DNA of 13,063 nt from Spirochaetaceae bacterium (lineage in GTDB: Bacteria > Spirochaetota > Spirochaetia > Treponematales > Breznakiellaceae). Location of the stretch: the NCBI GenBank assembly GCA_031255655.1, contig JAIRSB010000167.1, positions 1 through 13,063 on the forward strand, written 5' to 3'. Of this stretch, positions 1-7,288 are shown in pieces. A model generated the notes under the pieces. It saw only the letters and a list, made by a program, of their open reading frames with translations. It was not told the DNA's origin and searched no databases. Numbering within the stretch: the stretch's first letter is position 1; the number at the start of each line of letters is the position of its first letter. Position numbers and translations under genes: made by a program.

Positions 1-76
1 TTCATGATGCCGTCTCCCATACCTCCAGTTTATCATGATTTTTAAAATGAGAATTGCTGTGTCTCAATGCGCGCTC

Positions 77-105
77 TTGAATTTCCGTGGCGCGTTTTTT
101 ATAAT
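77..105 (+). promoter_or_regulatory. Sigma70-type promoter of the FMN riboswitch transcript
   Basis: TTGAAT at 77-82 (5 of 6 match to TTGACA) is followed after exactly 17 bases by a perfect TATAAT at 100-105. A start point 6-8 bases downstream (about 111-113) would fall at the first base of the riboswitch P1 helix at 113. This agreement between promoter and RNA strongly supports both. Seen directly in the sequence; the start site is inferred. Confidence 0.8.
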
Positions 106-112
106 GAAACAG

Positions 113-262
113 ATTTTCGGGGCAGGGTGAGTGCGGATTAAAGTAAAGACCGCGCAAGTCCCAACCGGCGGTTAAAGCCCGCGACTCCATTACGCTGGTG
201 CGCGTTTTGGACTGAACCGGTGAAATTCCGGCGCCGACGGTATAGTCCGGACGGGAGAAAAT
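113..262 (+). promoter_or_regulatory. FMN riboswitch (RFN element) aptamer
   Basis: The aptamer carries the conserved RFN blocks: AGGGTG at 124-129, a CCC-ACCGGCGGT-like block at 160-172 followed by AGCCCGCGA at 176-184, and GGTGAAATTCCGGCGCCGAC at 219-238 followed by a GTATAGTCCGGACGGGAGAA-type block at 240-259. P1 closes exactly as ATTTTC 113-118 with GAAAAT 257-262. The variable arm is an extended helix, 131-136 with 150-155 (six pairs including one G-U). FMN riboswitches bind flavin mononucleotide and shut off riboflavin synthesis or uptake genes; the element lies directly upstream of a BMP-family lipoprotein gene on the same strand. Motifs are seen; the ligand is established for this RNA class. 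Confidence 0.93.
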
Positions 263-361
263 TGTTTTTGGACACTTACCGCGGCATTATGGCGGCGCAA
301 GCCGGTTCAAAATTAATATGCTTCCCGATTTCTATTTCAAACGCCCCCGAAAAACCGGAGG
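263..361 (+). promoter_or_regulatory. Expression platform of the FMN riboswitch (predicted translational switch)
   Basis: CCGGTT at 302-307 is complementary to AACCGG at 353-358, which overlaps the ribosome binding site GGAGG (357-361) of the lipoprotein gene. The same arm, 301-309, is also complementary over nine pairs (one G-U) to 213-221 inside the aptamer. This fits a classic design: without FMN the aptamer strand 213-221 captures 301-309 and frees the ribosome site; with FMN bound the aptamer keeps that strand and 302-307 masks the site. No hairpin with a T-run is present, so transcription termination is not supported. Complementarity is seen; the mechanism is inference. Confidence 0.6.
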
Positions 362-365
362 AACA

Positions 366-1409
366 ATGAATTTTTTTAGAAAAACCGCGGCGCTAGTCAC
401 CGCCGCAACGCTCGCTTTTGGCGCCTGTGCCGGAAAAAAAGAAAACACTGCCGCTTCGAGAAACACGGATTCGCAAAAAAAACTGATAGCGGTGTTCATT
501 CCCGGCGCGGCTTCAGGCAGCCCCATCTATGAAATGCTCATAAACGGTGTTAAACGCGCCGTTTCGGAACATCCGAACACATCCGTTCAAATCATCGAAG
601 GCGGCTATAACCAGGCGGAATGGGAAGGAAAACTGACAGCCATCGCCGCGTCGGACAAGTATGACCTCATAGTGTCGTCCAACCCGTCACTGCCGGAACT
701 GGCGCGTTCCGTGTCGCGCAAATTTCCGAAACAACATTTTCTGCTTCTTGACGGTGAACTATCCGGCGTGCCGAACATCTACACGCTGCGTTACAACCAG
801 CGTGAACAGGCATACATGGCGGGCTATCTTGCCGCTCTGCTTATAGAAGAATACGGCAGCGGCGGAATAGGCCTCATCGCTGGACAGGAATATCCGGCAA
901 TGACGCAAACGATACTGCCCGGATACCGCGAGGGGGCGGCAGCCGTAAACCACGACATAGCAGTTGACTTCCGCATAGCTGGAAACTGGTATGACGCGGC
1001 AAAATGCGCCGAACTCGCCGCTGGAATGATAAAAGACGGCATCCGCGTACTGCTTTGCATAGCGGGCGGCGCCAACGAAGGCGCGGTTCAGGCAGCGGTG
1101 GAAGCCCCGTCTGGCGGCGCCAGAATCATCTGGTTTGACACAAACGGTTACGCTGTGCGCCCGCCTTACATCGTGGGCAGCAGCGTTGTGTTTCAAGACA
1201 AAGCCGCCTACAACAAAACAAAACTGTTTCTAGAAGGAAAACTGCCATTCGGTGCGGCGGAACTTGTAGGAGTACGGGACGGCTATGTTGATTTCATTGA
1301 GGACGACCCGTTGTACGCGGCCGCCGTAAGCGCCGGAGTACGCGAAAAACAGCACGAGATGTTAACCCGACTGCGCTCCGGTAGTCTGATTTTGGGCGAA
1401 AGACCTTAA
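366..1409 (+). CDS. BMP-family substrate-binding lipoprotein, probable riboflavin binder (RfuA-like)
   Basis: A 347-residue periplasmic binding lipoprotein of the BMP/PnrA family, the family that includes the spirochaetal riboflavin-binding protein RfuA and nucleoside-binding PnrA. The N-terminus is MNFFRK, a hydrophobic stretch (residues 8-20) and Cys21 as lipidation site (LAFGA-C; Phe at -3 is off the strict lipobox but tolerated in spirochaetes). The mature part has the two-lobe pattern: AVFIPGAASGSPIYE near 42-56, YDLIVSSNP 99-107, LRYNQREQAYMAGYLAALL 141-159, GIGLIAGQ 167-174, and IIWFDTNGY near 254-262. The ATG at 366 is preferred over the in-frame ATG at 318 because GGAGG lies at 357-361 and the earlier start would add leader sequence before the signal peptide. 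The FMN riboswitch upstream makes riboflavin the likely ligand. No permease or ATPase gene follows; the next gene is convergent. Confidence 0.85.
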   Translation: MNFFRKTAALVTAATLAFGACAGKKENTAASRNTDSQKKLIAVFIPGAASGSPIYEMLINGVKRAVSEHPNTSVQIIEGGYNQAEWEGKLTAIAASDKYDLIVSSNPSLPELARSVSRKFPKQHFLLLDGELSGVPNIYTLRYNQREQAYMAGYLAALLIEEYGSGGIGLIAGQEYPAMTQTILPGYREGAAAVNHDIAVDFRIAGNWYDAAKCAELAAGMIKDGIRVLLCIAGGANEGAVQAAVEAPSGGARIIWFDTNGYAVRPPYIVGSSVVFQDKAAYNKTKLFLEGKLPFGAAELVGVRDGYVDFIEDDPLYAAAVSAGVREKQHEMLTRLRSGSLILGERP

Positions 1410-1458
1410 AGCCGCTTCACTGAGCCGCGTACGACGAAGACTTACTTGCGCGGCGGCT
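1410..1458. terminator. Possible shared hairpin between convergent genes
   Basis: GCCGCG at 1424-1429 can pair with CGCGGC at 1449-1454, and AGCCGC at 1410-1415 with GCGGCT at 1453-1458 as an alternative. The element sits between the convergent stop codons of the lipoprotein and the LivH-type permease (whose TAG lies at 1457-1459). Neither strand has a T-run after the stem, so an intrinsic terminator is only weakly supported. Confidence 0.2.
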
Positions 1459-2365
1459 AAACCTTGATACGGGATTTTACCCCAAGTATTCCGGCAGGTT
1501 TAACAAGCAGTATGATTATCAGGATGGAAAACGAGACGGCGTCTGCGTACTGCGATGAGATGAAACCTTTAGTAAGCGTTTCGGCTATACCAAGCACGAT
1601 GCCGCCTAGCATCGCTCCGGGGACGGAGCCTATACCACCTAGCACCGCCGCCACAAACGCTTTGAGACCGGGCATAACACCCATCATCGGGGAGATTTGC
1701 GGATAAGCGAACGCGAAAAGAACACCGCCGGCAGCCGCGAGTGCGGAACCGAGCGCGAACGTGAATGAGATTGTACGGTCTACGGAAATCCCCATCAAAC
1801 TCGCTGCCTGACCGTCGAACGAAACCGCTCGCATAGCTTTCCCACGTTTTGTGCGCGTGATGATATAATGCAGGGACATCATCAAAACTGCGGATACGAC
1901 AATCACGATTATCTGTATATTGGAAATCGAAATAGGCCCCAAATTGACGTTATAAGTCGCCGGACGGGGAAACTGACGCGGGTTAGCGCCTATAAACGGC
2001 AAAACACGGGCGCCGTTTTGCAGAATTAGAGACACCGCTATCGCCGTAATGAGTGAATTAAGACGCGGAGCGGAACGCAAAGGCCTGTATGCCAGACGCT
2101 CTATCGTTACTCCGAGCGCCGAACAGACAATTATCGCGAACACAAAGGCAAACACTACGGACAACGGCGAAACGTCCAGCCTAATCAATACGAAATAACC
2201 GGCGTAAGCGCCCGCCATTAGAATATCGCCGTGGGCAAAATTGATTAACAGAACAATGCCGTACACCATCGTGTACCCAAGAGCTATCAGCGCGTAAATA
2301 CTGCCTAAAGAAATCCCGTTTATAAGCTGCTGTATAAAAATTAAAAGCGTGTCCGCTTGAGTCAT
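1457..2365 (-). CDS. LivH-type ABC transporter permease (branched-chain amino acid type)
   Basis: A 302-residue inner-membrane permease of the BPD_transp_2 family. It has about eight hydrophobic segments. Near the N-terminus it carries the LivH hallmark LINGISLGSIYALIALGY and INFAHGDILMAGAYAG, and the cytoplasmic coupling loop appears as GKAMRAVSFDGQAASLMGI, matching the LivH/LivM contact with the ATPase. The C-terminal signature FVAAVLGGIGSVPGAMLGG is also typical. The family moves branched-chain amino acids or related solutes and normally works with LivM, LivG, LivF and a binding protein, none of which is in the window. The ATG at 2365 is chosen; a TTG at 2371 is in frame but no clear ribosome site favours it. 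It starts 8 bases after the PII-like gene, so co-transcription is likely. It ends in TAG. Confidence 0.85.
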   Translation of the reverse strand: MTQADTLLIFIQQLINGISLGSIYALIALGYTMVYGIVLLINFAHGDILMAGAYAGYFVLIRLDVSPLSVVFAFVFAIIVCSALGVTIERLAYRPLRSAPRLNSLITAIAVSLILQNGARVLPFIGANPRQFPRPATYNVNLGPISISNIQIIVIVVSAVLMMSLHYIITRTKRGKAMRAVSFDGQAASLMGISVDRTISFTFALGSALAAAGGVLFAFAYPQISPMMGVMPGLKAFVAAVLGGIGSVPGAMLGGIVLGIAETLTKGFISSQYADAVSFSILIIILLVKPAGILGVKSRIKV

Positions 2366-2373
2366 CTGCAAAA

Positions 2374-3081
2374 TCAGCGCAAATCTATGCCGGTGATGTT
2401 GTCCGCGGGAACTGAGAAAACAATGGCGTCTGCTTTGGAATTCTGTCCATGCGATTTACACACGGCTTCCATGATAGCGGCTTTTTTCTCCCGCATTGTC
2501 AAGATGAGGATGATTTCCTTTTCGTCCTGCACGGAAATACCGAATATCTTTGAAGGCCCCGTTTTCAACAAGCCGCGGGCATTGATAACGGTGCCTCCAC
2601 CGGCTCCGGCTTCGCGCGCTGCAGTCATAAATTCGTCGCTGTAGCCTTGATTCAAAATAGCAATAACAAGATCAAATTTTTTATCCATCTGTTTTTCGTC
2701 CTTTTTAACTTCATTTTTGTCCGCGGCCGCGAGTGCCGCAGCCGCGTCATCCGTTATAGATTTCATTATGACGGCGTTTATTGCTGATAGCGGGACAGAA
2801 AATCCTATACCCGTGCCCGGATGGTTAAGTCCGAGCTTTTGGCCAACTTCGCTCATAAGCAAAGGAACGAGCGCCTCTTGTTCAAGGCAGAGTATGACAG
2901 CCTTATTAGTAGCGCCTATTCCCAGTATATCGAGAATTTGGGAACTCGCGGTGCCTATTCCCTTGCATACAAAATGATAACGCACATTACTCTGATTAAA
3001 TATCGTGCTGATAATTTTTATTTTGCTCCAATCAACAATAAATATAACCAGTTTTATAAAAGGTAAGTTAAACCCGTCCAT
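2374..3081 (-). CDS. PII-like regulator with two tandem domains
   Basis: A 235-residue cytoplasmic protein built of two PII-like (GlnB-fold) units joined by a charged, Ala/Lys-rich linker (about 112-133). Unit one spans about 8-108 and includes VRYHFVCKGIGTASSQILDI and GTGIGFSVPLSAI. Unit two spans about 134-235 and includes GAGGGTVINARG, KIFGISVQDEKEIILILT and IVFSVPADNITGI, the last being the typical PII C-terminal strand. Classical PII proteins are single-domain trimers of about 112 residues that bind ATP, ADP and 2-oxoglutarate; two fused units are what is seen beside DUF1538 genes. The start ATG abuts the DUF1538 stop codon (TAA then ATG), so translational coupling is likely. Its inferred role is control of the DUF1538 transporter. 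The effector ligand cannot be read from the sequence, and the T-loop uridylylation tyrosine is not evident. Confidence 0.8.
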   Translation of the reverse strand: MDGFNLPFIKLVIFIVDWSKIKIISTIFNQSNVRYHFVCKGIGTASSQILDILGIGATNKAVILCLEQEALVPLLMSEVGQKLGLNHPGTGIGFSVPLSAINAVIMKSITDDAAAALAAADKNEVKKDEKQMDKKFDLVIAILNQGYSDEFMTAAREAGAGGGTVINARGLLKTGPSKIFGISVQDEKEIILILTMREKKAAIMEAVCKSHGQNSKADAIVFSVPADNITGIDLR

Positions 3082-4485
3082 TTAATAGTCCGCCTCCGGA
3101 TAAATGATGATTTCGCCCGTATCCGCCGCGCCATGTATACCCGCGCCTGCCGCGCTCCTCTTCAATCTGATATTGTAGACAAGCCCCATAATTTGAATCA
3201 CAATCAGCGGAGCCAGCGCTACAAGAGCGACAACTCCGAAGGCTTGCGTCATTATATCGCCGCCCGCCCCCTCACAGGCGCCCATCGCGAACGGAAGCAG
3301 GAATGTTGTGGTGAGCGGACCGGAACAAACCCCGCCGGAATCGAAAGCTATTCCCACGAAAATACGCGGCACAAAAAAGGTCAGCGTGAGTGCTATGATA
3401 TAGCCCGGCACAAGTATCCACATAAGCGGGATGTTCAGCAGAATACGAACCATGGTCAACGCCAAGGCTGATGCCATACCTATGGCAAACGAGCGCGCCA
3501 TCGTTTTTTGAGGTATGGCGCCGGAAGATATATCTTCCACCTGCTTGTTCAAGACATGAACCGCAGGTTCGGCCATGACTATGAAGTATCCGACCAGCAT
3601 CCCGAACGGTACCAGCACCCATTTAAGCGAAGACTCCGCTATTTTCAAACCTAACATCAGACCAACAGGAATAAAGCCGACATTTACACCAGTTAAAAAG
3701 ACTAAAAGCCCTATCAGCGTATAAAAGAAACCTATACCGATACGTTTAAGCTGATGCTTTTTGAAACGTTTTGATATGAGCTGAAAAACTATGAAAAAGA
3801 ATACAAGCGCGGCGAGTGCCACCAAAACATCTTTAGTGTAACGCGGGATTTCTATCATGAAATTCATCACGACATCGCGCGACGTAGTGACGTCGGGAAT
3901 CGTGTGCGTCTCGACACTCGCGCCGGACGGGTTAAAAAGAATCCCCAAAAACATAACAGCCATTATGGGACCTATGCTGCAAAGAGAGACAAGACCGAAG
4001 CTGTCGTCCTGCGAGCCTTTGTCGCCGCGTATAGCCATGAAGCCTATGCCCATAGCCAAAATAAAAGGCACTGTTATAGGACCTGTAGTTACACCGCCCG
4101 AATCGAAGGCTACGGCAATGAAATTATACGGCGCGAAGTAAGCCAGCACGAAAGTAAGCACGTAAGAAACTATAAGCAGTACCGATAGGCGCACCCGAAG
4201 CAAAATGCGAAGAACCGCCAGCACAAGGAATATTCCCACTCCTATACCCACAGTTACAATCAGCAGTATGGACGGACGTATCGAAGGCACCTGCTGCGCC
4301 AGAACCTGCAAATCAGGCTCGGCAATCGTAATAACAAGCCCCATGACAAAACTTATCACAACAATCAAAAAAAGGTTTGGCGCTTTTGTAAGCTGAATGC
4401 CGATACCTTCGCACATAGGCATCATCGCCATGTCTGCGCCCCTAGTAAAAAGCCCCATGCCGACGATAAGCAGAACGGCTCCCAC
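3082..4485 (-). CDS. DUF1538 membrane protein, main open frame after an in-frame amber codon
   Basis: A 467-codon polytopic membrane protein with two DUF1538 repeats. Repeat one has VITIAEPDLQVLAQQV and, further on, AFDSGGVTTGPITVPFILAM; repeat two has FIVMAEPAVHVLNKQVEDI and AFDSGGVCSGPLTTTFLLPF. The paired AEP and FDSGG-GP motifs are the family signature. I recall DUF1538 proteins being described as cation/proton antiporters (UmpAB of Halomonas), which makes ion transport the best guess; I cannot verify this here. The frame opens at a GTG that directly follows a TAG (4486-4488), and the same frame upstream encodes the missing first membrane segment. No ribosome site is visible before the GTG or the next ATG, so translation restart is doubtful. 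The gene is therefore either inactivated, read through, or affected by a sequence error. It is directly abutted to the PII-like gene. Confidence 0.75.
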   Translation of the reverse strand: MGAVLLIVGMGLFTRGADMAMMPMCEGIGIQLTKAPNLFLIVVISFVMGLVITIAEPDLQVLAQQVPSIRPSILLIVTVGIGVGIFLVLAVLRILLRVRLSVLLIVSYVLTFVLAYFAPYNFIAVAFDSGGVTTGPITVPFILAMGIGFMAIRGDKGSQDDSFGLVSLCSIGPIMAVMFLGILFNPSGASVETHTIPDVTTSRDVVMNFMIEIPRYTKDVLVALAALVFFFIVFQLISKRFKKHQLKRIGIGFFYTLIGLLVFLTGVNVGFIPVGLMLGLKIAESSLKWVLVPFGMLVGYFIVMAEPAVHVLNKQVEDISSGAIPQKTMARSFAIGMASALALTMVRILLNIPLMWILVPGYIIALTLTFFVPRIFVGIAFDSGGVCSGPLTTTFLLPFAMGACEGAGGDIMTQAFGVVALVALAPLIVIQIMGLVYNIRLKRSAAGAGIHGAADTGEIIIYPEADY

Positions 4486-4611
4486 CTAAAACATTAGTAT
4501 TGTGCCTGCCGGTAAAGGCACGAGCAACACACTGGCCACAAGCACAATCAATGTTATTGGAAACACGGACGAAAACGCTTCAGTTATTTTTTCGTAAAGT
4601 ATTCTGTTCAT
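4486..4611 (-). pseudogene. N-terminal segment of the DUF1538 gene ending in TAG
   Basis: An ATG at 4611 opens 41 codons in the same frame as the DUF1538 protein, ending in TAG at 4488-4486. The peptide begins MNRILYEKITEAFSSVFPIT and continues as a hydrophobic segment ending PLPAGTILMF. This is the amphipathic lead and first membrane helix expected of a DUF1538 repeat, and the frame resumes straight after the stop as VGAVLLIVGMGLF. A single base change from TTG (Leu), CAG (Gln) or TGG (Trp) would create the TAG. The ATG lies 45 bases after the sensor phosphatase stop. The joint reading is direct; whether the stop is real in the organism is open. Confidence 0.75.
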
Positions 4612-4656
4612 CTGTAGCAGGCTAGCAAAAAAAAGAAAAATAGTTAAGAGCTAAAT

Positions 4657-7233
4657 TTACACAATGAACTTATATAGTATAAGCACATTCTTGTTGCCTA
4701 CGCGCGTGTATTCAACATCGTCCATCATTTTACGGGTAAGATAGACACCCAGTCCGCCAATAGTGCGGTCTTCCAGCGGCGCGCTTATGTCCGGATCAGA
4801 CAAATCAAGCGGATTGAACGGGATACCTGCGTCCTCGTAACGCAGCGTGAACATACTGCCATTTTTACTGGCACGGACAGTTACGTTTCCGCTTGTATCA
4901 GGATAGGCGTAAGAAGCTATGTTCATAAAAATCTCTTCGTTCACCATCATCAGTCGATTGTGAATCTCTTCCGGGTACGCGCAGTCGTGCAAAACCTTGT
5001 CCAGCCAGTCATCCAACATACTAAAACTACCCGCGCTGGCGGGAACGGAAATTGCCTTTGCAAACTCATCATCTTTTTCGTTTTTCAACACGCCTGCGGA
5101 CGAGGCCGCGCCGCTCACGTTAAGCAAAGCGGGGCCGTTGTATTTTAGCGCGACGGTAGTGATGTCGTCCGCCTGTTCCGCGCCATTCATAAAAACCTTA
5201 AGTTCATGCCTTATGGCGTTATCAAATTTTTCCGGCGGAAGACGGCGGTGTTCATTCGCTTTTTCCAGTAAACGTTCATTCCCGAACTCGTTCATGTCAT
5301 TGTCTACAGTTTCGTTCACGCCGTCTGTGTACATATACAGCCTATCCCCTGCGTGTAGTTCACATTTGCAAAGATCGTAAACAGCGTCTTCGGATATTCC
5401 GAGCAGCATACCGGTTTTCATTTCAATGAACTTGTAAGGAGTGTCAGACAAGGACAGCAAAGGCGGATTATGTCCGGCGTTCGCGTACTCCATCATTCCT
5501 GTTTCCAGATTAATCACGCAGATAAAGGCGGTAACGAACATAGTATTAGGATTGTCTTCGCAAAGGATTTTATTCACTGCTGATAAAGTTTTGGACGGGC
5601 CGTGGCCGTGCGTTAGATTCAATTTGAACAAAATCTTAGCGATAAGCGTAAAAAGAGCTGCCGGTACACCCTTACCGCTTACATCAGCAACAAGACAGGC
5701 TAACTTTGTTTTTTCACTGTCTATATAATAGAAATCGTAAAAATCGCCGCAAACCTCTTTAGCCGAAGCCACTTTGGCAAAAAGATCGAAACTCCTGCAA
5801 TCCGAAAATAACGGAGAAACTTTCGGCAGAAGGTTGGTCTGTATCTCCGCCGCTAAAAACAACTCGTTGTTTATCCGCTCTTTTTCACTGGTTGTATCTT
5901 TAACGCTGCGTATCATCTTGTTGAAAGCGGCTGCCAAACTGCCTATCTCATCATCCGAAACAACGGTCAATTCGTGATTCAGGTCTCCGCCGCTGATAAT
6001 TTCCGCTTCCTTGTGAAGAAGCATTATCGGAGCGGTCAAACTATTTGACAAAGCGCGTCCTACGGAAAACGCCGCCACTGTGGTGGACAGTATAACAACG
6101 ATGATTAGCGTTAAAGTTATAAGAAAACTAGTATCTATGCGCTGAATTTCATTTTGCGTACGTATCAAAATATCAGAGCGCATTTGACGAATAGGTTCTT
6201 CAATTGAGACTGCGTTCATCACAAGCCCCATGCTAAGATTTCCCGTGCTCAACGGGCCGAACGCGGCATACATGGTTTCATCATTCAAAATGATTTTTAT
6301 AAAGCCGCTTTCCCCGCTCACCATGCGCCGTCCTAACTCACGCACATTATAATTTTCATCATCAATAAACCCTTCGTTAGTAAAAAGGGAGCTGTTTTGA
6401 AGCTGTCTAGAGCCCATAACCATCTTTTTGCTGTGATTCATCAGGAAAACATAGCTGTTTTCACTTATTTTCACAGAATCCATGATGGCTCGCACATCGT
6501 CTAAAAGAGCGCCGCATGCCGCCACTCCTTTGAACACCGGTTCGGAACCAGAGTTGTCGTAGAACGGCATGGCGCAGGAAATAGCCTCGCCGCGTCCTCC
6601 AGCGTCTATGAACACTTCAGTCCAGAATATATCTCCGTGTTTTTTCGCGCCGACATACCAAGCGCGTTTTGTAACGTCAAAATTGGTACTGTCATACGAA
6701 CTGGCAGCTTTATCGGACGCTATAAGAAAGCCTGATTCAGAGCCTATGTATGCCGAGACTATCCCAGCGTCAAGCAAAATTGATTGTTGCAGAATATCGG
6801 ATATGTTAGCCGCAAGCCGCGCCTCGTTCGCTATTGAACGATAACTCACGCCGGGCGCCGTAAGCAGATGTGCGTTTGTCGAACTTTTGTTCGCGTCCGT
6901 TAGGTATGCTATATCTCGCGGTCTGTATTGGCTGGGGTTGGTGTAGATGCGTTCGGCAATGCCCGCGGTCATCAAAGTCTGATTGCGTATGGCCTGAAAT
7001 TTTTCATCCAGCAGCCGTGCTTTCTCATGCGCGAGCGCTGTTAACTGCAACTCAATCTGGGCTTCCATATTGATCTGGCTTTCGCGTACCGCGTCTTCAA
7101 CAATCGCGTTGCCGTTTTTCAGTGTAGTCAGCCTTACGCTTAAAATGCTGACAATAGTTATGAGGCTCAACAAAGACAACGCGCCAAGAGACAGCGCGAT
7201 TATTGCCGTAAGTATTTTTCTTTTTATGGACAT
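4657..7233 (-). CDS. Membrane sensor with dCache, HAMP, SpoIIE/PP2C phosphatase and RsbW-like kinase domains
   Basis: An 858-residue membrane signalling protein. In order: membrane segment 8-32; a large extracytoplasmic dCache-like sensor (about 35-368, with FDVTKRAWYVGAKKHGDIFW near 185-204 and the second-lobe strand SYVFLMNHSKKMVMG at 260-274); membrane segment 370-392; HAMP about 393-446; a PP2C-type serine phosphatase (about 455-698) with CGDFYDF 495-501, VADVSGKG 515-522, TDGVNET 636-642 and QADDITT 687-693 as metal-binding motifs; and a GHKL ATPase of the RsbW type (about 735-857) with N-box NEEIFMNIASYAY 765-777, EDAGIP 800-805 and GGLGVYLTRKMMD 826-838. Such proteins dephosphorylate, and can phosphorylate, a STAS-domain antagonist. 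A STAS protein is encoded immediately upstream (55-base gap), the obvious partner. The small-molecule signal is unknown. Confidence 0.9.
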   Translation of the reverse strand: MSIKRKILTAIIALSLGALSLLSLITIVSILSVRLTTLKNGNAIVEDAVRESQINMEAQIELQLTALAHEKARLLDEKFQAIRNQTLMTAGIAERIYTNPSQYRPRDIAYLTDANKSSTNAHLLTAPGVSYRSIANEARLAANISDILQQSILLDAGIVSAYIGSESGFLIASDKAASSYDSTNFDVTKRAWYVGAKKHGDIFWTEVFIDAGGRGEAISCAMPFYDNSGSEPVFKGVAACGALLDDVRAIMDSVKISENSYVFLMNHSKKMVMGSRQLQNSSLFTNEGFIDDENYNVRELGRRMVSGESGFIKIILNDETMYAAFGPLSTGNLSMGLVMNAVSIEEPIRQMRSDILIRTQNEIQRIDTSFLITLTLIIVVILSTTVAAFSVGRALSNSLTAPIMLLHKEAEIISGGDLNHELTVVSDDEIGSLAAAFNKMIRSVKDTTSEKERINNELFLAAEIQTNLLPKVSPLFSDCRSFDLFAKVASAKEVCGDFYDFYYIDSEKTKLACLVADVSGKGVPAALFTLIAKILFKLNLTHGHGPSKTLSAVNKILCEDNPNTMFVTAFICVINLETGMMEYANAGHNPPLLSLSDTPYKFIEMKTGMLLGISEDAVYDLCKCELHAGDRLYMYTDGVNETVDNDMNEFGNERLLEKANEHRRLPPEKFDNAIRHELKVFMNGAEQADDITTVALKYNGPALLNVSGAASSAGVLKNEKDDEFAKAISVPASAGSFSMLDDWLDKVLHDCAYPEEIHNRLMMVNEEIFMNIASYAYPDTSGNVTVRASKNGSMFTLRYEDAGIPFNPLDLSDPDISAPLEDRTIGGLGVYLTRKMMDDVEYTRVGNKNVLILYKFIV

Positions 7234-7288
7234 CTATGTGTTATCGCTCCGCCAAAATCCCCCTACCCACCGCGCACGGCGCGAGGCA

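Noticed and set aside
1..45. Short + strand frame ending in TAA at 43-45, possibly the tail of an upstream gene.
   Set aside because: Only 14 codons are visible, which is too few to support a gene.
2..190. Open frame on the minus strand reaching the window start (62 residues).
   Set aside because: Its N-terminal half is antisense to the FMN riboswitch and promoter, and the peptide resembles no family I know. It is most likely a shadow.
318..365. Earlier in-frame ATG of the lipoprotein gene.
   Set aside because: It lies in the riboswitch expression platform, has no ribosome site, and would put 16 residues before the signal peptide; the ATG at 366 has GGAGG.
7271..7283. Five-pair hairpin CGCGC-ACG-GCGCG between the STAS and sensor genes.
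   Set aside because: It is short, has no T-run on the minus strand and lies within an apparent operon, so it is not supported as a terminator.
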